Of a stretch of 64,000 nt of DNA, positions 20,071 through 28,566 are shown piece after piece; the first letter of the stretch is position 1; each line of letters starts with the position of its first letter. The translations under genes were made by a program, and so were the position numbers. Origin of the DNA: Sphaerisporangium perillae (GTDB lineage Bacteria > Actinomycetota > Actinomycetes > Streptosporangiales > Streptosporangiaceae); the NCBI RefSeq assembly GCF_023276435.1, contig NZ_JALLPO010000014.1, positions 62,001 through 126,000 of the forward strand. Direction: 5' to 3'. The notes under the pieces are model-generated. The model was not told where the DNA came from and did not search any database. It was given only the letters and a program-made list of their open reading frames with translations.

Positions 20071-20508
20071 GTGACCGAGGGCCCCGATCTGGCCGCGATG
20101 ATCAGCCCGCTGAGCAGGGCGCTCATCGAGGCGGAGCTGCCTGTGCTGCGCGAGCACGGTCTGTCGATGTGGGCCTACGTGGTCCTGCTCGCGCTGGGTG
20201 CGGAGCCGCTGCGCACCCAGGCCGCGCTCGCGGAGTCCATCGGCGCGGACAAGACGCGCATCATCGGAGTGCTGGACGACCTGCAGCGCAAAGGCCTCAT
20301 CGAGCGCACCCCTGATCCCGCCGACCGGCGCGCCCGCCTCCTGTCGCTGACCGACGAGGGGCTCCGCGTACGCGGCTCCGCACAGGCCGCCATCCAGCGC
20401 AAGGAGGAACGCCTTCTCGCCCGCCTGTCCGAGGAGGACCGGCGCGGCTTCCTGCGCGCCCTGCAAACCCTCGCCGCCCTACCCCGCGAAGAGATCACCG
20501 GCACTTAG
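20071..20508 (+). CDS. MarR family transcriptional regulator
   Basis: A 145-residue winged-helix regulator. Recognition-helix region: TQAALAESIGADKTRIIGVLDDLQ; wing: RTPDPADRRARLLSLTDEG, the classic MarR D-x-R-A/R-R motif. The GTG start at 20071 follows a TATAGT -10 element with no room for a ribosome site, so the transcript is probably leaderless. It is transcribed away from the TIGR03086 gene and likely represses it and itself, responding to a small phenolic or thiol-reactive ligand; the ligand is inferred from the family only. Confidence 0.9.
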   Translation: MTEGPDLAAMISPLSRALIEAELPVLREHGLSMWAYVVLLALGAEPLRTQAALAESIGADKTRIIGVLDDLQRKGLIERTPDPADRRARLLSLTDEGLRVRGSAQAAIQRKEERLLARLSEEDRRGFLRALQTLAALPREEITGT

Positions 20509-20573
20509 CCGTGGATCTTGAAGGGTGGGGAATTCGGTGGCGGCGCGGCGAGGAAGGTCCCGATACTGTGCGC

Positions 20574-21077
20574 ATGAGCGTCGAAGTCGTGAGCGTCGCC
20601 GACCGTCCGGACCTGACCGGTGAGCTGTGGACTTTCGCGGACGGCTGGCCCAGGTTCATGCAGGAGGACCTGCTCGGGAACATGATGGGCGCGTTGCCGC
20701 GACACTTCCCGCGGCTGCAACTACTGGCCCTGAACCCGGCCGACCGGACCGTGGTGGCCAAGGCCCATGCCGTGCCGTTCCCGTGGACCGGCACTCCCGA
20801 GGAGCTGCCGGAGCGGGGCTGGGACGAGGTGCTCGGCATGGGCGTCAGGGCCGGGATGTACGGGCGCGAGACCCAGGCCGTGTCCGCGTTGGAGATCTCC
20901 ATCCGACCCCACCTGCGCGGCACCGGCCTGTCCGCCGTGGTGCTGGCCGCCTTGCGCGAGGCCGTGACCAAGGAGGGGTACGCCGATCTGTTCGCACCCG
21001 TGCGCCCCAACGGCAAGCCCGGCGAACCGCAGCGACGGGCTAACCGGCCGCCGGCCCCCACCACTCCGCTCGCGTAG
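20574..21077 (+). pseudogene. GNAT-type acetyltransferase, C-terminally truncated
   Basis: About 150 residues from MSVEVVSVADRPD match the N-terminal two thirds of an actinobacterial GNAT-like protein (LQLLALNPADRTVVAKAHAV; then SIRPHLRGTGLSAVVLAALR, an acetyl-CoA-loop-like segment). After FAPVRPNGKP the homology stops and 18 unrelated Pro/Arg-rich codons lead to a stop; the usual C-terminal third, roughly 90 residues, is missing. A 41-nt dispersed repeat lies just downstream, so a repeat-mediated deletion is plausible. The remnant is probably non-functional. Confidence 0.65.
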
Positions 21078-21134
21078 CCTGCTTCTCCTCCGTCCGGGCT
21101 TGCCTTCTGCTTGCTCGTGGGTGCCCTGTTCACC

Positions 21135-21175
21135 GGCGCCGGTACGGCGGGGCGAGGTGCGGCGAAGTCGGCGCC
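21135..21175. repeat. Dispersed 41-nt repeat, copy A
   Basis: Begins GGCGCCGG and ends TCGGCGCC, exactly 41 nt, with the shared core GGTGCGGCGA. Two further copies of identical length are at 51568-51608 and 55755-55795; A and C differ at about six positions. Similarity continues for roughly 20 nt to the right (TACGG-GGG-GACC). It lies between the truncated acetyltransferase and the DUF397 gene. Confidence 0.8.
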
Positions 21176-21216
21176 TTCGTACGGTGGGTGACCGGTCGAA
21201 CCTTTGTGGGAGTTCG

Positions 21217-21420
21217 TCAGGTGATGACGCCGTCTTTCACGCTCTTGACGAAGGTGTCCCACCCGGACCTGGCGAACACCAGGACCGGGCCCGCCGGATT
21301 CTTGCTGTCACGTACACCTCGCCGACCACCGGCGAGGTGCGCGACTTCGACGCATTCGCCACCGTCGGGTCCTGACCGAGAGGACTTACGCCATGTGGCT
21401 GCTTCCAATACCAGAGTCAT
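21217..21420 (-). CDS. DUF397 domain protein
   Basis: A 67-residue DUF397 protein with the family signature ATWRKSSRSGPDGGECVEVA and the closing WDTFVKSVKDG. Start ATG 21420 overlaps the stop of the XRE gene (ATGA), an arrangement that recurs in actinomycetes, where DUF397 proteins act with their neighbouring XRE/DUF5753 regulator, sometimes as antitoxin-like or developmental partners (family knowledge). An in-frame ATG at 21429 would add three residues. Likely co-translated with the regulator. Confidence 0.9.
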   Translation of the reverse strand: MTLVLEAATWRKSSRSGPDGGECVEVAHLAGGRRGVRDSKNPAGPVLVFARSGWDTFVKSVKDGVIT

Positions 21421-22244
21421 TTCATCCATCGCTGCATCCTGTCCTTGATCAGGCCTAGCGACTCGCGCCGGGAGAGCGCTTCGGCGCGAATCCCTTCGTA
21501 CCTGAATATTAGGGTTCTAACGTCTCCTGCACGCTCGGTTACCCGACCGAGAATTCCCGCGGATTCGACGTATGCGGTATCGGCGACTCCCTCGGCCTGT
21601 GCGATGACGAACGCGCCTGCTAGACCTGTGGTGGAGTAGGCGTCATACGGCAGGATCTGGATGATGATGTGTGGTTCCTGTCCGGCATGCAGAATGCGCT
21701 CCAGCTGGGCGGCCATTATGGCAGGGCTGCCCACAGGACGACGGAGCACTCCTTCGTCGATGACGATCCAGAGGAGGGGAGGCTTGGGGCGGTTGAGGAT
21801 GACTTGGCGCTCCATGCGGGCGGTTACCTGTTCCTCTATCTGCTCCGCCGTGACCCCCACATCGCCACTGAGGATCGCCCTCGCGTAGTCCTCGTTCTGC
21901 AGCAGGCCGGGAATCACCAAGGGCGACCAGAAACGCAGGGCTTCCGCGGTCGTCTCGATGTCGAGCCAGGGGCGGAACCACGCAGGGGCCGCGGGCCGGG
22001 CGACCATGGGCCAGAGGCGCGTGAGGGCGCCTTCGGCTTGGAGGGCCTCATCGCAGTGGCGGGCGAACTCCTCCGACGGGGATCGTCTCGCCGTCTCGAT
22101 CATGCTGATCGTGCCGAGCGAATACGGGATCGCGCGTGCGAGCCGCGACTGTGACCAGCCGCGTTCCTTCCTGTGTCGCCGCAGCTCGAAGCCGAAGAGG
22201 GCGGTCGGGGAGTCAGAGGGGTTGAGATCGCTTTCCTTTGGCAT
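21417..22244 (-). CDS. XRE-family regulator with DUF5753 domain
   Basis: A 275-residue regulator: N-terminal helix-turn-helix (LRRHRKERGWSQSRLARAIP, then SLGTISMIETARRSPSEEFA) followed by the DUF5753 sensor-like domain (PWLDIETTAEALRFWSPLVI, IPGLLQNEDYARA, and the C-terminal LIFRYEGIRAEALS). This family is abundant in mycelial actinomycetes and pairs with DUF397 proteins and HATPase kinases. GGAG lies seven bases before ATG 22244. It diverges from the HATPase gene over a 151-bp region with palindromes, probable sites of autoregulation. Confidence 0.92.
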   Translation of the reverse strand: MPKESDLNPSDSPTALFGFELRRHRKERGWSQSRLARAIPYSLGTISMIETARRSPSEEFARHCDEALQAEGALTRLWPMVARPAAPAWFRPWLDIETTAEALRFWSPLVIPGLLQNEDYARAILSGDVGVTAEQIEEQVTARMERQVILNRPKPPLLWIVIDEGVLRRPVGSPAIMAAQLERILHAGQEPHIIIQILPYDAYSTTGLAGAFVIAQAEGVADTAYVESAGILGRVTERAGDVRTLIFRYEGIRAEALSRRESLGLIKDRMQRWMK

Positions 22245-22291
22245 GGGGGGACTCCGGGGGTCCTTCCTCAGCGTTTCACCGAGGGTTTCAG

Positions 22292-22342
22292 TTAAAGCGT
22301 TAATGACTCGTTGAAGTCGATCGGCTACAAAGCGTAGTCGAT
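22292..22342. promoter_or_regulatory. Palindromes between XRE and HATPase genes
   Basis: Two dyads lie in this divergent region: TTAA-AGCG-TTAA at 22292-22303, and a 23-bp imperfect palindrome ATCG-n-CTAC-n5-GTAG-n-CGAT at 22320-22342. Both are A+T-rich compared with the flanks and sit 50-100 bp from each start codon, as expected for operators of the XRE protein. Assignment is positional. Confidence 0.5.
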
Positions 22343-22395
22343 ATCTGGCACTGTCGGGAGTCCTCGGGATCGGATTTCTTCGAACGGGTGAAACG

Positions 22396-22848
22396 ATGGA
22401 GCCAGCGAATGCGGAGCCTAAGGTTCTCGGCAGTGCGACTCTCCCCGGAGTCCGCGAATCGGTGCCATGCGCGCGTTACCAAGTACGTCAATGGCTGGGG
22501 AGCGGTCATCCTGCCATTGACGATGTCGTCCTGGCCACCTCGGAGTTGGTGACCAACGCGATCACGCATTCCGGCTGTGGCAGGGACGATTTCATCGGCA
22601 TCACTCTCGCGGAACTCGATGGCGTCCTGTTCATCGAGGTGAATGATCCAGGTTCACTGGTATCAGAGCCCGAAGTCCGGAAAGATCCCGATGCCGAGAA
22701 CGGCCGTGGCCTGCTGATCGTCCGCGAGCTCTCCCAAGAATGGGGCACCCGGGATCATGGTCCCGGCCTGGGGCGATCGGTCTGGTGCGCCATCCAGATC
22801 GCTCCCGGTGTCGAGAGCGTGGCCGTACCGGCGCCAATGCGCGGCTAG
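22396..22848 (+). CDS. ATP-binding protein, anti-sigma-factor kinase-like (HATPase_c_2)
   Basis: A 150-residue GHKL ATPase like RsbW/SpoIIAB. The N-box is VVLATSELVTNAITHSG, the G1 region IEVNDPGS and the G2 box DPDAENGRGLLIVRELSQEWG. Such single-domain kinases in actinomycetes regulate sigma factors or act with XRE-DUF397 modules. ATG 22396 is used; the ribosome site is weak. Divergent from the XRE regulator. Confidence 0.88.
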   Translation: MEPANAEPKVLGSATLPGVRESVPCARYQVRQWLGSGHPAIDDVVLATSELVTNAITHSGCGRDDFIGITLAELDGVLFIEVNDPGSLVSEPEVRKDPDAENGRGLLIVRELSQEWGTRDHGPGLGRSVWCAIQIAPGVESVAVPAPMRG

Positions 22849-22931
22849 TTCAGGGCTCGGGTACGTGCACCGGTCGGCCGCCGTAGGGCGGTGCCGGGTC
22901 GAAGCCGTGGCGCAGCGGCGAACTCGATCGG

Positions 22932-23249
22932 ATGCACGAGTTGTTCACCGCCGACGTGACCTACGACGTCACCGACCTCGGTGGCGGATCGATCGAGGGG
23001 TTGGCCGCACTTCGAGACGCGGCACTCGCACTGGGCGAGGCGAATCCCGTCGGTCACCACGTCACGAACATCGTTCTCACGCAGCTCGCCGACGATCAGG
23101 TACGCGCCCGGTCCAAGGGGATCGGCATCAACGCGGACGGCACGTGCGGGAGCGTGACCTCCGAAGACGTGATCTCGCGCGGTGATCAGGGTTGGCGCAT
23201 CAGCCATCGCAAGGTCCTCGCACGGCGAACTCCCTTGGGCGCGGAGTAA
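22932..23249 (+). pseudogene. SnoaL-like (NTF2 fold) protein, 5'-truncated
   Basis: The 105-residue reading from ATG 22932 matches the body of a SnoaL-like protein (HELFTADVTYDVTDLGGGS, VGHHVTNIVLTQLADDQVRA, GWRISHRKVLARR). Homology-like sequence continues upstream in frame (RSGELDR) but no start codon exists between there and an in-frame stop at 22884-22886, so the N-terminal helix, about 25-30 residues, has been lost. It is either a remnant or a shortened gene starting at 22932. No ribosome site is visible. Function of full-length relatives is not fixed. Confidence 0.55.
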
Positions 23250-23492
23250 CGCCACGAATGCCGGACGCCGCCTAAGGCGGGGGTCAGCGTCTCGGCCTGC
23301 CGGCGCCTCCCGGTTTCCTGCCACAGCCACATGTCGTCGCGCTGGACTCTCTCTGACGCCCTGTTCCGGTCCGGGCATCGGCGGTCACGCAGAGTACAGG
23401 CGTAACATAGTGATGTCGCTTTCGGCGCGATAGTCGTGGGTGGACTGGTTTCTCGGGGGATACGTAGTCGAGAGATTTTCTCGGGGGTACGT

Positions 23493-24953
23493 ATGTGCTC
23501 GTCCCAGGGTCCTCACAGTAGAACGGTCGTTATTGCGTTGCTAACGATCGTGGTAATCCTGGCGGCTGCCTGCGCGCCGCGGCCGCTGGCCACCCGGCAG
23601 CGGCCGGTGGTTGGCGTGACACAGGCGCCGGCGTTGCCTGGCGCGCAGCCGATCTCGGTGAATGACCGGGTGTATACCGCCGACCAGGATTCCAACACGG
23701 TTAGTGTGATCAATCCGAAGACCGACACGGTGCTGGGCACGATCGCACTGGGCAAACCGCGCATGGACGTCGACGCGGATATTCTCGGCGCGATGTACGA
23801 CGGGGAAATCGACGTCCACGGCCTCGGTTTCTCGCGCGATGGCCGGTACCTTGACGTCGTCGACGTCACCACCAACGCCGTCCACGTCATCGATACCGCC
23901 ACCAACGCCGTCGTGCACACCATCTACCTTGACCGCGCCCCACACGAAGGATTCTTCTCCGCTGATGGAAACGAACTGTGGGTCGCCGAGCGAGGCGTGG
24001 ACACCGTCGCGGTCATCGATTGGCGCCATGACCGGGTCATCGCCCGCATCCACTCCGAAGACGGCCCGTCGAAGGTGGTCTTCAGCCCAGATGGCCGGCG
24101 GGCCTACGTGAACCATCTGCGGGCCGAAGCCTTCGATGTCATCGATGTGCCCAGCCGCAAGATCATCCAGCACGTCACGGTACCGAACGTTGCTGGTGGT
24201 TCCTCCGATGAGGCGATCTCCCCCGACGGCAAAGAGATCTGGTTGGGCATGCCGGACAACGGCTATACCACCGCCGTGGTCAACGCGCAGACGTACAAGG
24301 TTGAGGCCGTCTTGAACACCGGCCCGCGGACCAACCACCCTAACTTCGTCACGGTCGATGGCGTGAACTATGCCTACATGACCGTGGGCGACCTCGGTCA
24401 GACCCTCGTCTATCGGCGCTCGACCACCGGCGGCCCACCGACGCTGGTCAATCGCATCCAAAGCCACGGTCTCGGTCCGCACGGTATCTGGCCCAGCCCG
24501 GACAACACCCGCATGTACGTGGCGCTGCAGTACTCCGACGCAGTCGACGTGATCGACACCAGATCCATGAAAGTGATCGATACCCTGCGCATTGGTCAGT
24601 CCCCGATGGCGTTGGTCTACGTCGCCCGCACCAGCCCAGGCAGCACCGCACACCTCGGTAAGCAGGGCTTGGGCATGCGCATCGAAAACCACCCCATCGA
24701 AGTGCAAGGAGTTCCCGGGGCGGCGGGGAACGCCCAAATCCGGGCACTTCCCGGAGTCGATGAAGTGGTCATCGACGTCCGGGGCCTACCGGCGAACCGT
24801 GCCTTCACCGTGTACGCCACCCGCGGCAACAACGCCACCGCGCTGCTGACCGCACACAGCAACGAGATGGGTGTGATCCCCGAAGCGCTGGCCTTCGTCT
24901 CCTTCTTCGCCAATCACTACGACAAGATCGTCCTGCGTCCCTCTACGGGATGA
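23493..24953 (+). CDS. YVTN-type beta-propeller lipoprotein
   Basis: A 486-residue exported protein with a lipoprotein signal (hydrophobic VVIALLTIVVILAAAC, lipobox Cys about residue 28). The body is a seven-bladed YncE/YVTN propeller: repeated blades such as TADQDSNTVSVINPKTDTVL, VVDVTTNAVHVIDTATNAVV, ERGVDTVAVIDWRHDRVIA and VALQYSDAVDVIDTRSMKVI. The last ~105 residues form a separate C-terminal domain of unknown role (from MRIENHPIEV). ATG 23493 is preferred; GGGGG lies seven to eight bases upstream, and a near-identical TCTCGGGGG-TACGTA segment occurs 30 bp earlier. Base composition is visibly lower in G+C than neighbours, suggesting transfer. Ligand or partner unknown. Confidence 0.85.
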   Translation: MCSSQGPHSRTVVIALLTIVVILAAACAPRPLATRQRPVVGVTQAPALPGAQPISVNDRVYTADQDSNTVSVINPKTDTVLGTIALGKPRMDVDADILGAMYDGEIDVHGLGFSRDGRYLDVVDVTTNAVHVIDTATNAVVHTIYLDRAPHEGFFSADGNELWVAERGVDTVAVIDWRHDRVIARIHSEDGPSKVVFSPDGRRAYVNHLRAEAFDVIDVPSRKIIQHVTVPNVAGGSSDEAISPDGKEIWLGMPDNGYTTAVVNAQTYKVEAVLNTGPRTNHPNFVTVDGVNYAYMTVGDLGQTLVYRRSTTGGPPTLVNRIQSHGLGPHGIWPSPDNTRMYVALQYSDAVDVIDTRSMKVIDTLRIGQSPMALVYVARTSPGSTAHLGKQGLGMRIENHPIEVQGVPGAAGNAQIRALPGVDEVVIDVRGLPANRAFTVYATRGNNATALLTAHSNEMGVIPEALAFVSFFANHYDKIVLRPSTG

Positions 24954-25011
24954 CGGTTCCGGGTGCGTTTGTGCGGTCGGCCCCCGTCGAAACGCTCAGG
25001 CCCGCCAACGA

Positions 25012-25734
25012 TCAGGCGGCCGGGGTGGGGGTGTCGAGGCCGAGGATGTGGGCTTGGGTGAGGGCGACGTGGTCGAAGGCGGCGGCGCGGTCTTGCTCGA
25101 TGACGTTCCTGTACATGCCGAACAGTTCGAAGCTCACCGTGCCGTAGATGTGCGTCCACCCCTCGAGGGCCAGGAGGATGACGTCGTCGGACAGCGGCGC
25201 GAACAGGGCCTCGCGTAGCTGCTCGGCGTCGGCGGCGAACGAGGGCGGCGCGGGTGGGAGCCCGGCGGGCGGGGGCGCCAGCTTCCCGGCCTCGTGGGCG
25301 TCGCGCAGGATGCCGGCCAGGACGATCCCGTCGCGGGCGGCCGGTGCGGCGGTGTCCTCCGGGGCGACGTAGCCGGGCACCGGTGAGCCGTGGATCAGGG
25401 CGTACTCGTGCGGATGGGCCAGCGCCCACGTGCGGATGGCCCGGCAGACGCTCATCCACCGATCGAGATGGCGGTCGCGGGGGCAGGAGGCGTCGGCGTT
25501 CTCGGTGGCGGCGCCGATGGCGTCGAACGCCTCGATGATGAGCGCGGTGAGCAGGTCGTCGCGGCTGGGGAAGTAGCGGTAGATCGCCGAGGACACCATG
25601 CCGAGCTCGCGGGCGACGGCGCGCAGGGACAGCCCCGACGCTCCCTCCACGGCCAGCTGGCGCCGCGCGACCTCCTTGATCTCACTGATCAGCTCGGCCC
25701 GGACGCGTTCCCGGGCGGTGCGACTGGCGTTCAT
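25012..25734 (-). CDS. TetR family regulator with WHG-type ligand domain
   Basis: A 240-residue repressor. N-terminal helix-turn-helix: GASGLSLRAVARELGMVSSA followed by IYRYFPSRDDLLTALI. The C-terminal region (WALAHPHEYALIHGSPVPGY) is the WHG domain typical of actinobacterial TetR proteins. It diverges from a DUF2568-epimerase pair, and the 200-bp intergenic region carries three matching palindromes. It therefore probably represses both directions, with an unknown hydrophobic ligand as inducer. Confidence 0.92.
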   Translation of the reverse strand: MNASRTARERVRAELISEIKEVARRQLAVEGASGLSLRAVARELGMVSSAIYRYFPSRDDLLTALIIEAFDAIGAATENADASCPRDRHLDRWMSVCRAIRTWALAHPHEYALIHGSPVPGYVAPEDTAAPAARDGIVLAGILRDAHEAGKLAPPPAGLPPAPPSFAADAEQLREALFAPLSDDVILLALEGWTHIYGTVSFELFGMYRNVIEQDRAAAFDHVALTQAHILGLDTPTPAA

Positions 25735-25766
25735 TTCACGACTGTATCAGAGCACCGACTTGAATC

Positions 25767-25906
25767 GAGAGCGTTGCTCTTTCATCCGGGATCACCGGCG
25801 ACCTGCGGTTGATGCTCGCGGACGAATCTGTAGCTCGCGGACGAAACGAGAGCGCTGCTCTTGACGACGGGCGCTCTCATGCGAGAGCATTGCTCTCAGA
25901 AGAGAG
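25767..25906. promoter_or_regulatory. Three GAGAGC-n3-GCTCT operators of the TetR protein
   Basis: Three 15-bp palindromes occur: GAGAGCGTTGCTCTT (25767-25781), GAGAGCGCTGCTCTT (25848-25862) and the perfect GAGAGCATTGCTCTC (25883-25897). Extra half-sites lie at about 25873 (GCTCTC) and 25901 (GAGAGC). All are between the TetR start and the DUF2568 start, so they are very probably its operators. Confidence 0.8.
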
Positions 25907-25935
25907 CGATGTAATCGTCAAGATGGGAACGCGGG

Positions 25936-26280
25936 ATGCTGAGCGTGGTCAAGGGCGCGAACCTGGCGCTGATGTTCTTCCTGGAGCTGGGCGTCTACCT
26001 GGCCGTCGGCTACTGGGGATTCACGGTCAGCCCCAACTGGGCGGTCAAGCTGCTCCTGGGCGTCGGCGGACCGGTCCTGTTCGGGGTCGTCTGGGGGGTT
26101 TTCGGGTCGCCGAAGGCGAGCGTCCCGCTACGCGGTCTCGGCCGCGTCGTCCTGGAGGTCCTCTGGTTCGGCGGTGGCGTCGCGGCGGCCGCCGCCGCCG
26201 GGCTCAGCACCACTTCAGCGGTGTTCGCCGCCCTCTTCGTCCTGAACGCCGTCCTGCGCATCGTCTGGAACCAGGTCTGA
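25936..26280 (+). CDS. DUF2568 (YrdB-like) membrane protein
   Basis: A 114-residue integral membrane protein with four hydrophobic helices (LALMFFLELGVYLAVGYWGF; VKLLLGVGGPVLFGVVWGVF; VLEVLWFGGGVAAAAAAGL; AVFAALFVLNAVLRIVW). The conserved VWGxFxSPKAxxPL stretch between helices 2 and 3 identifies the DUF2568/YrdB family. Role unknown. It is first in a two-gene unit with an NAD-dependent epimerase-like gene, immediately after the TetR operator array. Confidence 0.85.
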   Translation: MLSVVKGANLALMFFLELGVYLAVGYWGFTVSPNWAVKLLLGVGGPVLFGVVWGVFGSPKASVPLRGLGRVVLEVLWFGGGVAAAAAAGLSTTSAVFAALFVLNAVLRIVWNQV

Positions 26281-26335
26281 GCCGTCCGCCGGTCCTGCCG
26301 CGTTCAGAAGGCCACCATCAAGGAGATCGAAGATC

Positions 26336-27274
26336 ATGAGCAAGTACGTCATCGTCGGAGCAGGGCAAGTGGGTTCGCAGCTCGCGGGGTCGCTCGCGGC
26401 CGCCGGTCACGAGGTCGTCGTCGTCACCCGGTCCGGCTCCGGTCCGGCCGTCCCCGGGGTGACCCGCGTCGCGGCGGACGCCGCGGACGGCGGCCGGCTC
26501 ACCGGCATCGCCAAGGGCGCCGACGCGCTCTACAACTGCGCGAACCCCAAGTACCACCGCTGGCCGCAGGACTGGCCGCCGATCGCCGACGCGCTGCTCG
26601 CGGCCGCCGAGGACAGCGGCGCGGTGCTCGTCACGCTCAGCAACCTCTACGGGTACGGACCGGTCGACCGCCCGATGACCGAGGATCTGCCACTGAGGGC
26701 GCTCGGAGCGAAGGGAAGGGTCAGGGCGAAGATGTGGAGCGACGCGCTCGCCGCCCACCAGGCCGGACGCATCCGGATGACCGAGGTGCGGGGATCGGAC
26801 TACTTCGGCCCCGGGATGACCGACCAGTCGGTGCTGGGCGAGCGCTTCATCGGGCCCATCGTGGCCGGTAAGCCGGCGTGGGTCCCCGCGGACCCGGACC
26901 AGCCGCACAGCCTGACGTACCTGCCGGACGTGGCACAGGCTCTCGCGACGGTGGCGACGGACGAACGGGCCTGGGGTCGTGCCTGGCACGTGCCCACGGC
27001 GCCGGCGCTGACGATCAGGCAACTGGCCGGGCGCGTCGCGACGTCCGCCGGTGCCCCCGCGCCGCGGGTCAGGAGCATCCCGCACTGGGTGATGCGGGCG
27101 GCCGGGCTCGCCTCGCCGCTGCTGCGTGAGCTGGAGGAGACCCGCTACCAGTTCGTACGGCCGTTCGTCCTCGACTCCTCGGCGTTCGAGTCCACTTTCG
27201 GCATCGCGCCGACCTCGCTGGACGACGCGCTGCGGCGGACCATCGCCTGGTGGCGTACCGAGAAGGCCGCGTGA
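26336..27274 (+). CDS. NAD(P)-dependent epimerase/reductase (SDR fold)
   Basis: A 312-residue extended-SDR protein. The Rossmann glycine motif is unusual, VIVGAGQVGSQLAGSLAAAG (GxGxxGxxLA), and the catalytic Tyr is replaced or shifted (VTLSNLYGYGPVDRPM places Y two residues after N). The protein resembles NAD-dependent epimerases that act on small substrates in TetR-regulated loci. AGGAG lies nine bases before ATG 26336. Co-transcribed with DUF2568, probably under TetR control. Substrate unknown. Confidence 0.82.
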   Translation: MSKYVIVGAGQVGSQLAGSLAAAGHEVVVVTRSGSGPAVPGVTRVAADAADGGRLTGIAKGADALYNCANPKYHRWPQDWPPIADALLAAAEDSGAVLVTLSNLYGYGPVDRPMTEDLPLRALGAKGRVRAKMWSDALAAHQAGRIRMTEVRGSDYFGPGMTDQSVLGERFIGPIVAGKPAWVPADPDQPHSLTYLPDVAQALATVATDERAWGRAWHVPTAPALTIRQLAGRVATSAGAPAPRVRSIPHWVMRAAGLASPLLRELEETRYQFVRPFVLDSSAFESTFGIAPTSLDDALRRTIAWWRTEKAA

Positions 27275-27389
27275 CCGACACGATCGCGCGGCGGCGGTAA
27301 GGCCGGCCCCTGACTTTAGGTGCGACGAGGTGTGAACCGCAGCAGGGGTTCAGGCATCAAACGGGGGTCACTTCAACACGGGAGTCCCT

Positions 27390-28304
27390 TTGAAGCACCG
27401 CATATTGGTCGGCGCCGCCCTTGCCGCCGCTGTCACCGCCGCGTTCGCCGTTCCGGCCGCCGCCTCCGTCCTGGCCGGCGCCTCCGTCCAGGCCGGTACC
27501 GCGGCGCGGCCGCTCACCGGCCGGGCCGTCTACTTCGACTACAAAGCCGGCAAGTTCAGCGTCGACCGGTACGAGCCGGGCAGCGGCTTCGTCCGTATCG
27601 GCCGGCCGTCGGACAATTTCCAGTTCTCCGCTTCGCCCGACGGCAGGAAGCTCGCCTGGATCACGGTCGCCGGCAAGGTACTGGTCAAGGACGGAAGCAA
27701 GATCACGACCGTCGCGAAGGCCCCCACCGGCGGTCCGTGCGCCACGCCGACGTGGTCTTCCGACTCCAAGCAGGTGGCGTTCGTGGGCAAGGCCGACGTC
27801 GTGACGGTCGTGAACGCCGACGGCACCGGAAGGCACGCGGCCGGCAAGACCACCGGCGTCTGCCACCTCACCTGGTCCGGCAACGGCCGCTACCTCGCGG
27901 GCTACGCCGGCACCGCCGACGCCGTCTACCGGCTCGACCTGAGGACCGGCAGGGCGGCCAAGGCGAAGGGCGTCAAGCTCGTCACCCACGTGCAGAGCCT
28001 GTCACCCGATGGACGCAACGTGATCATGAGTCCTCCGGTGGACCCGGGAGCGATGGGCGACGGAGGCTGGCCTTCGAGCTTCACGCCCGTGATCGTCGAC
28101 ATGGTGACCGGCAGGAAGGTCCCGATCCCGGTCAAGGGCAGGCTCCTGGGGGCGTTCTATCTGGCCGACGGCCGCCTGGTGGTCCGGGTCGCCGGCGGGG
28201 CGCACCACACCCTGGTCGTTCTGGACAAGCAGGGCAAGGAGTCGCAGCGGCTCGGCGAGCCCGCTCAGGCGAAGAAGCAGGGCCTGTTGCAGATCGTCCC
28301 CTGA
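27390..28304 (+). CDS. Secreted WD40/TolB-like propeller protein
   Basis: A 304-residue exported protein with a clear Sec signal (MKHRILVGAALAAAVTAAFA) and repeated propeller motifs: FQFSASPDGRKLAWITVAGK, PTWSSDSKQVAFVGKADVVT, HLTWSGNGRYLAGYAGTADA, VQSLSPDGRNVIM. It resembles TolB-like six-bladed propellers without a catalytic domain; the partner is unknown. The TTG start at 27390 is supported by GGGAG five bases upstream and by the signal peptide beginning directly after it. It appears monocistronic. Confidence 0.78.
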   Translation: MKHRILVGAALAAAVTAAFAVPAAASVLAGASVQAGTAARPLTGRAVYFDYKAGKFSVDRYEPGSGFVRIGRPSDNFQFSASPDGRKLAWITVAGKVLVKDGSKITTVAKAPTGGPCATPTWSSDSKQVAFVGKADVVTVVNADGTGRHAAGKTTGVCHLTWSGNGRYLAGYAGTADAVYRLDLRTGRAAKAKGVKLVTHVQSLSPDGRNVIMSPPVDPGAMGDGGWPSSFTPVIVDMVTGRKVPIPVKGRLLGAFYLADGRLVVRVAGGAHHTLVVLDKQGKESQRLGEPAQAKKQGLLQIVP

Positions 28305-28374
28305 CGACCAGGTCGCAGGCCACGGGACCTGGTCGTTTGGCACAGAGGTGCGGAGCGGTGCTTTGATGCCGGGC

Positions 28375-28566
28375 ATGACGAATGGTCCGGTAGGAGTGAA
28401 CGTCCGCCGCGCGACGGTGGCCGACGCGGCCGCTCTCACGCGCCTTCGCGGTTCGATGTTCGAGGCCATGGGCGTCACCGTCGGCGGGGAGAACGCCGAG
28501 TGGCGCAAGCGCTCCCGTGTACGCGCGGAGGCGCTTCCGCGTCCGGGCCGTAGTCTCTCGGCATGA
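28375..28566 (+). pseudogene. GNAT acetyltransferase N-terminal remnant
   Basis: The first ~45 residues (VNVRRATVADAAALTRLRGS, then MFEAMG) are the standard N-terminal beta-alpha unit of a GNAT acetyltransferase. After EWRKRS the similarity stops and the frame ends four bases into the next gene, so more than 100 residues including the acetyl-CoA site are missing. It is most likely a decayed gene end joined to the upstream edge of the Gfo/Idh/MocA gene. Confidence 0.6.
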
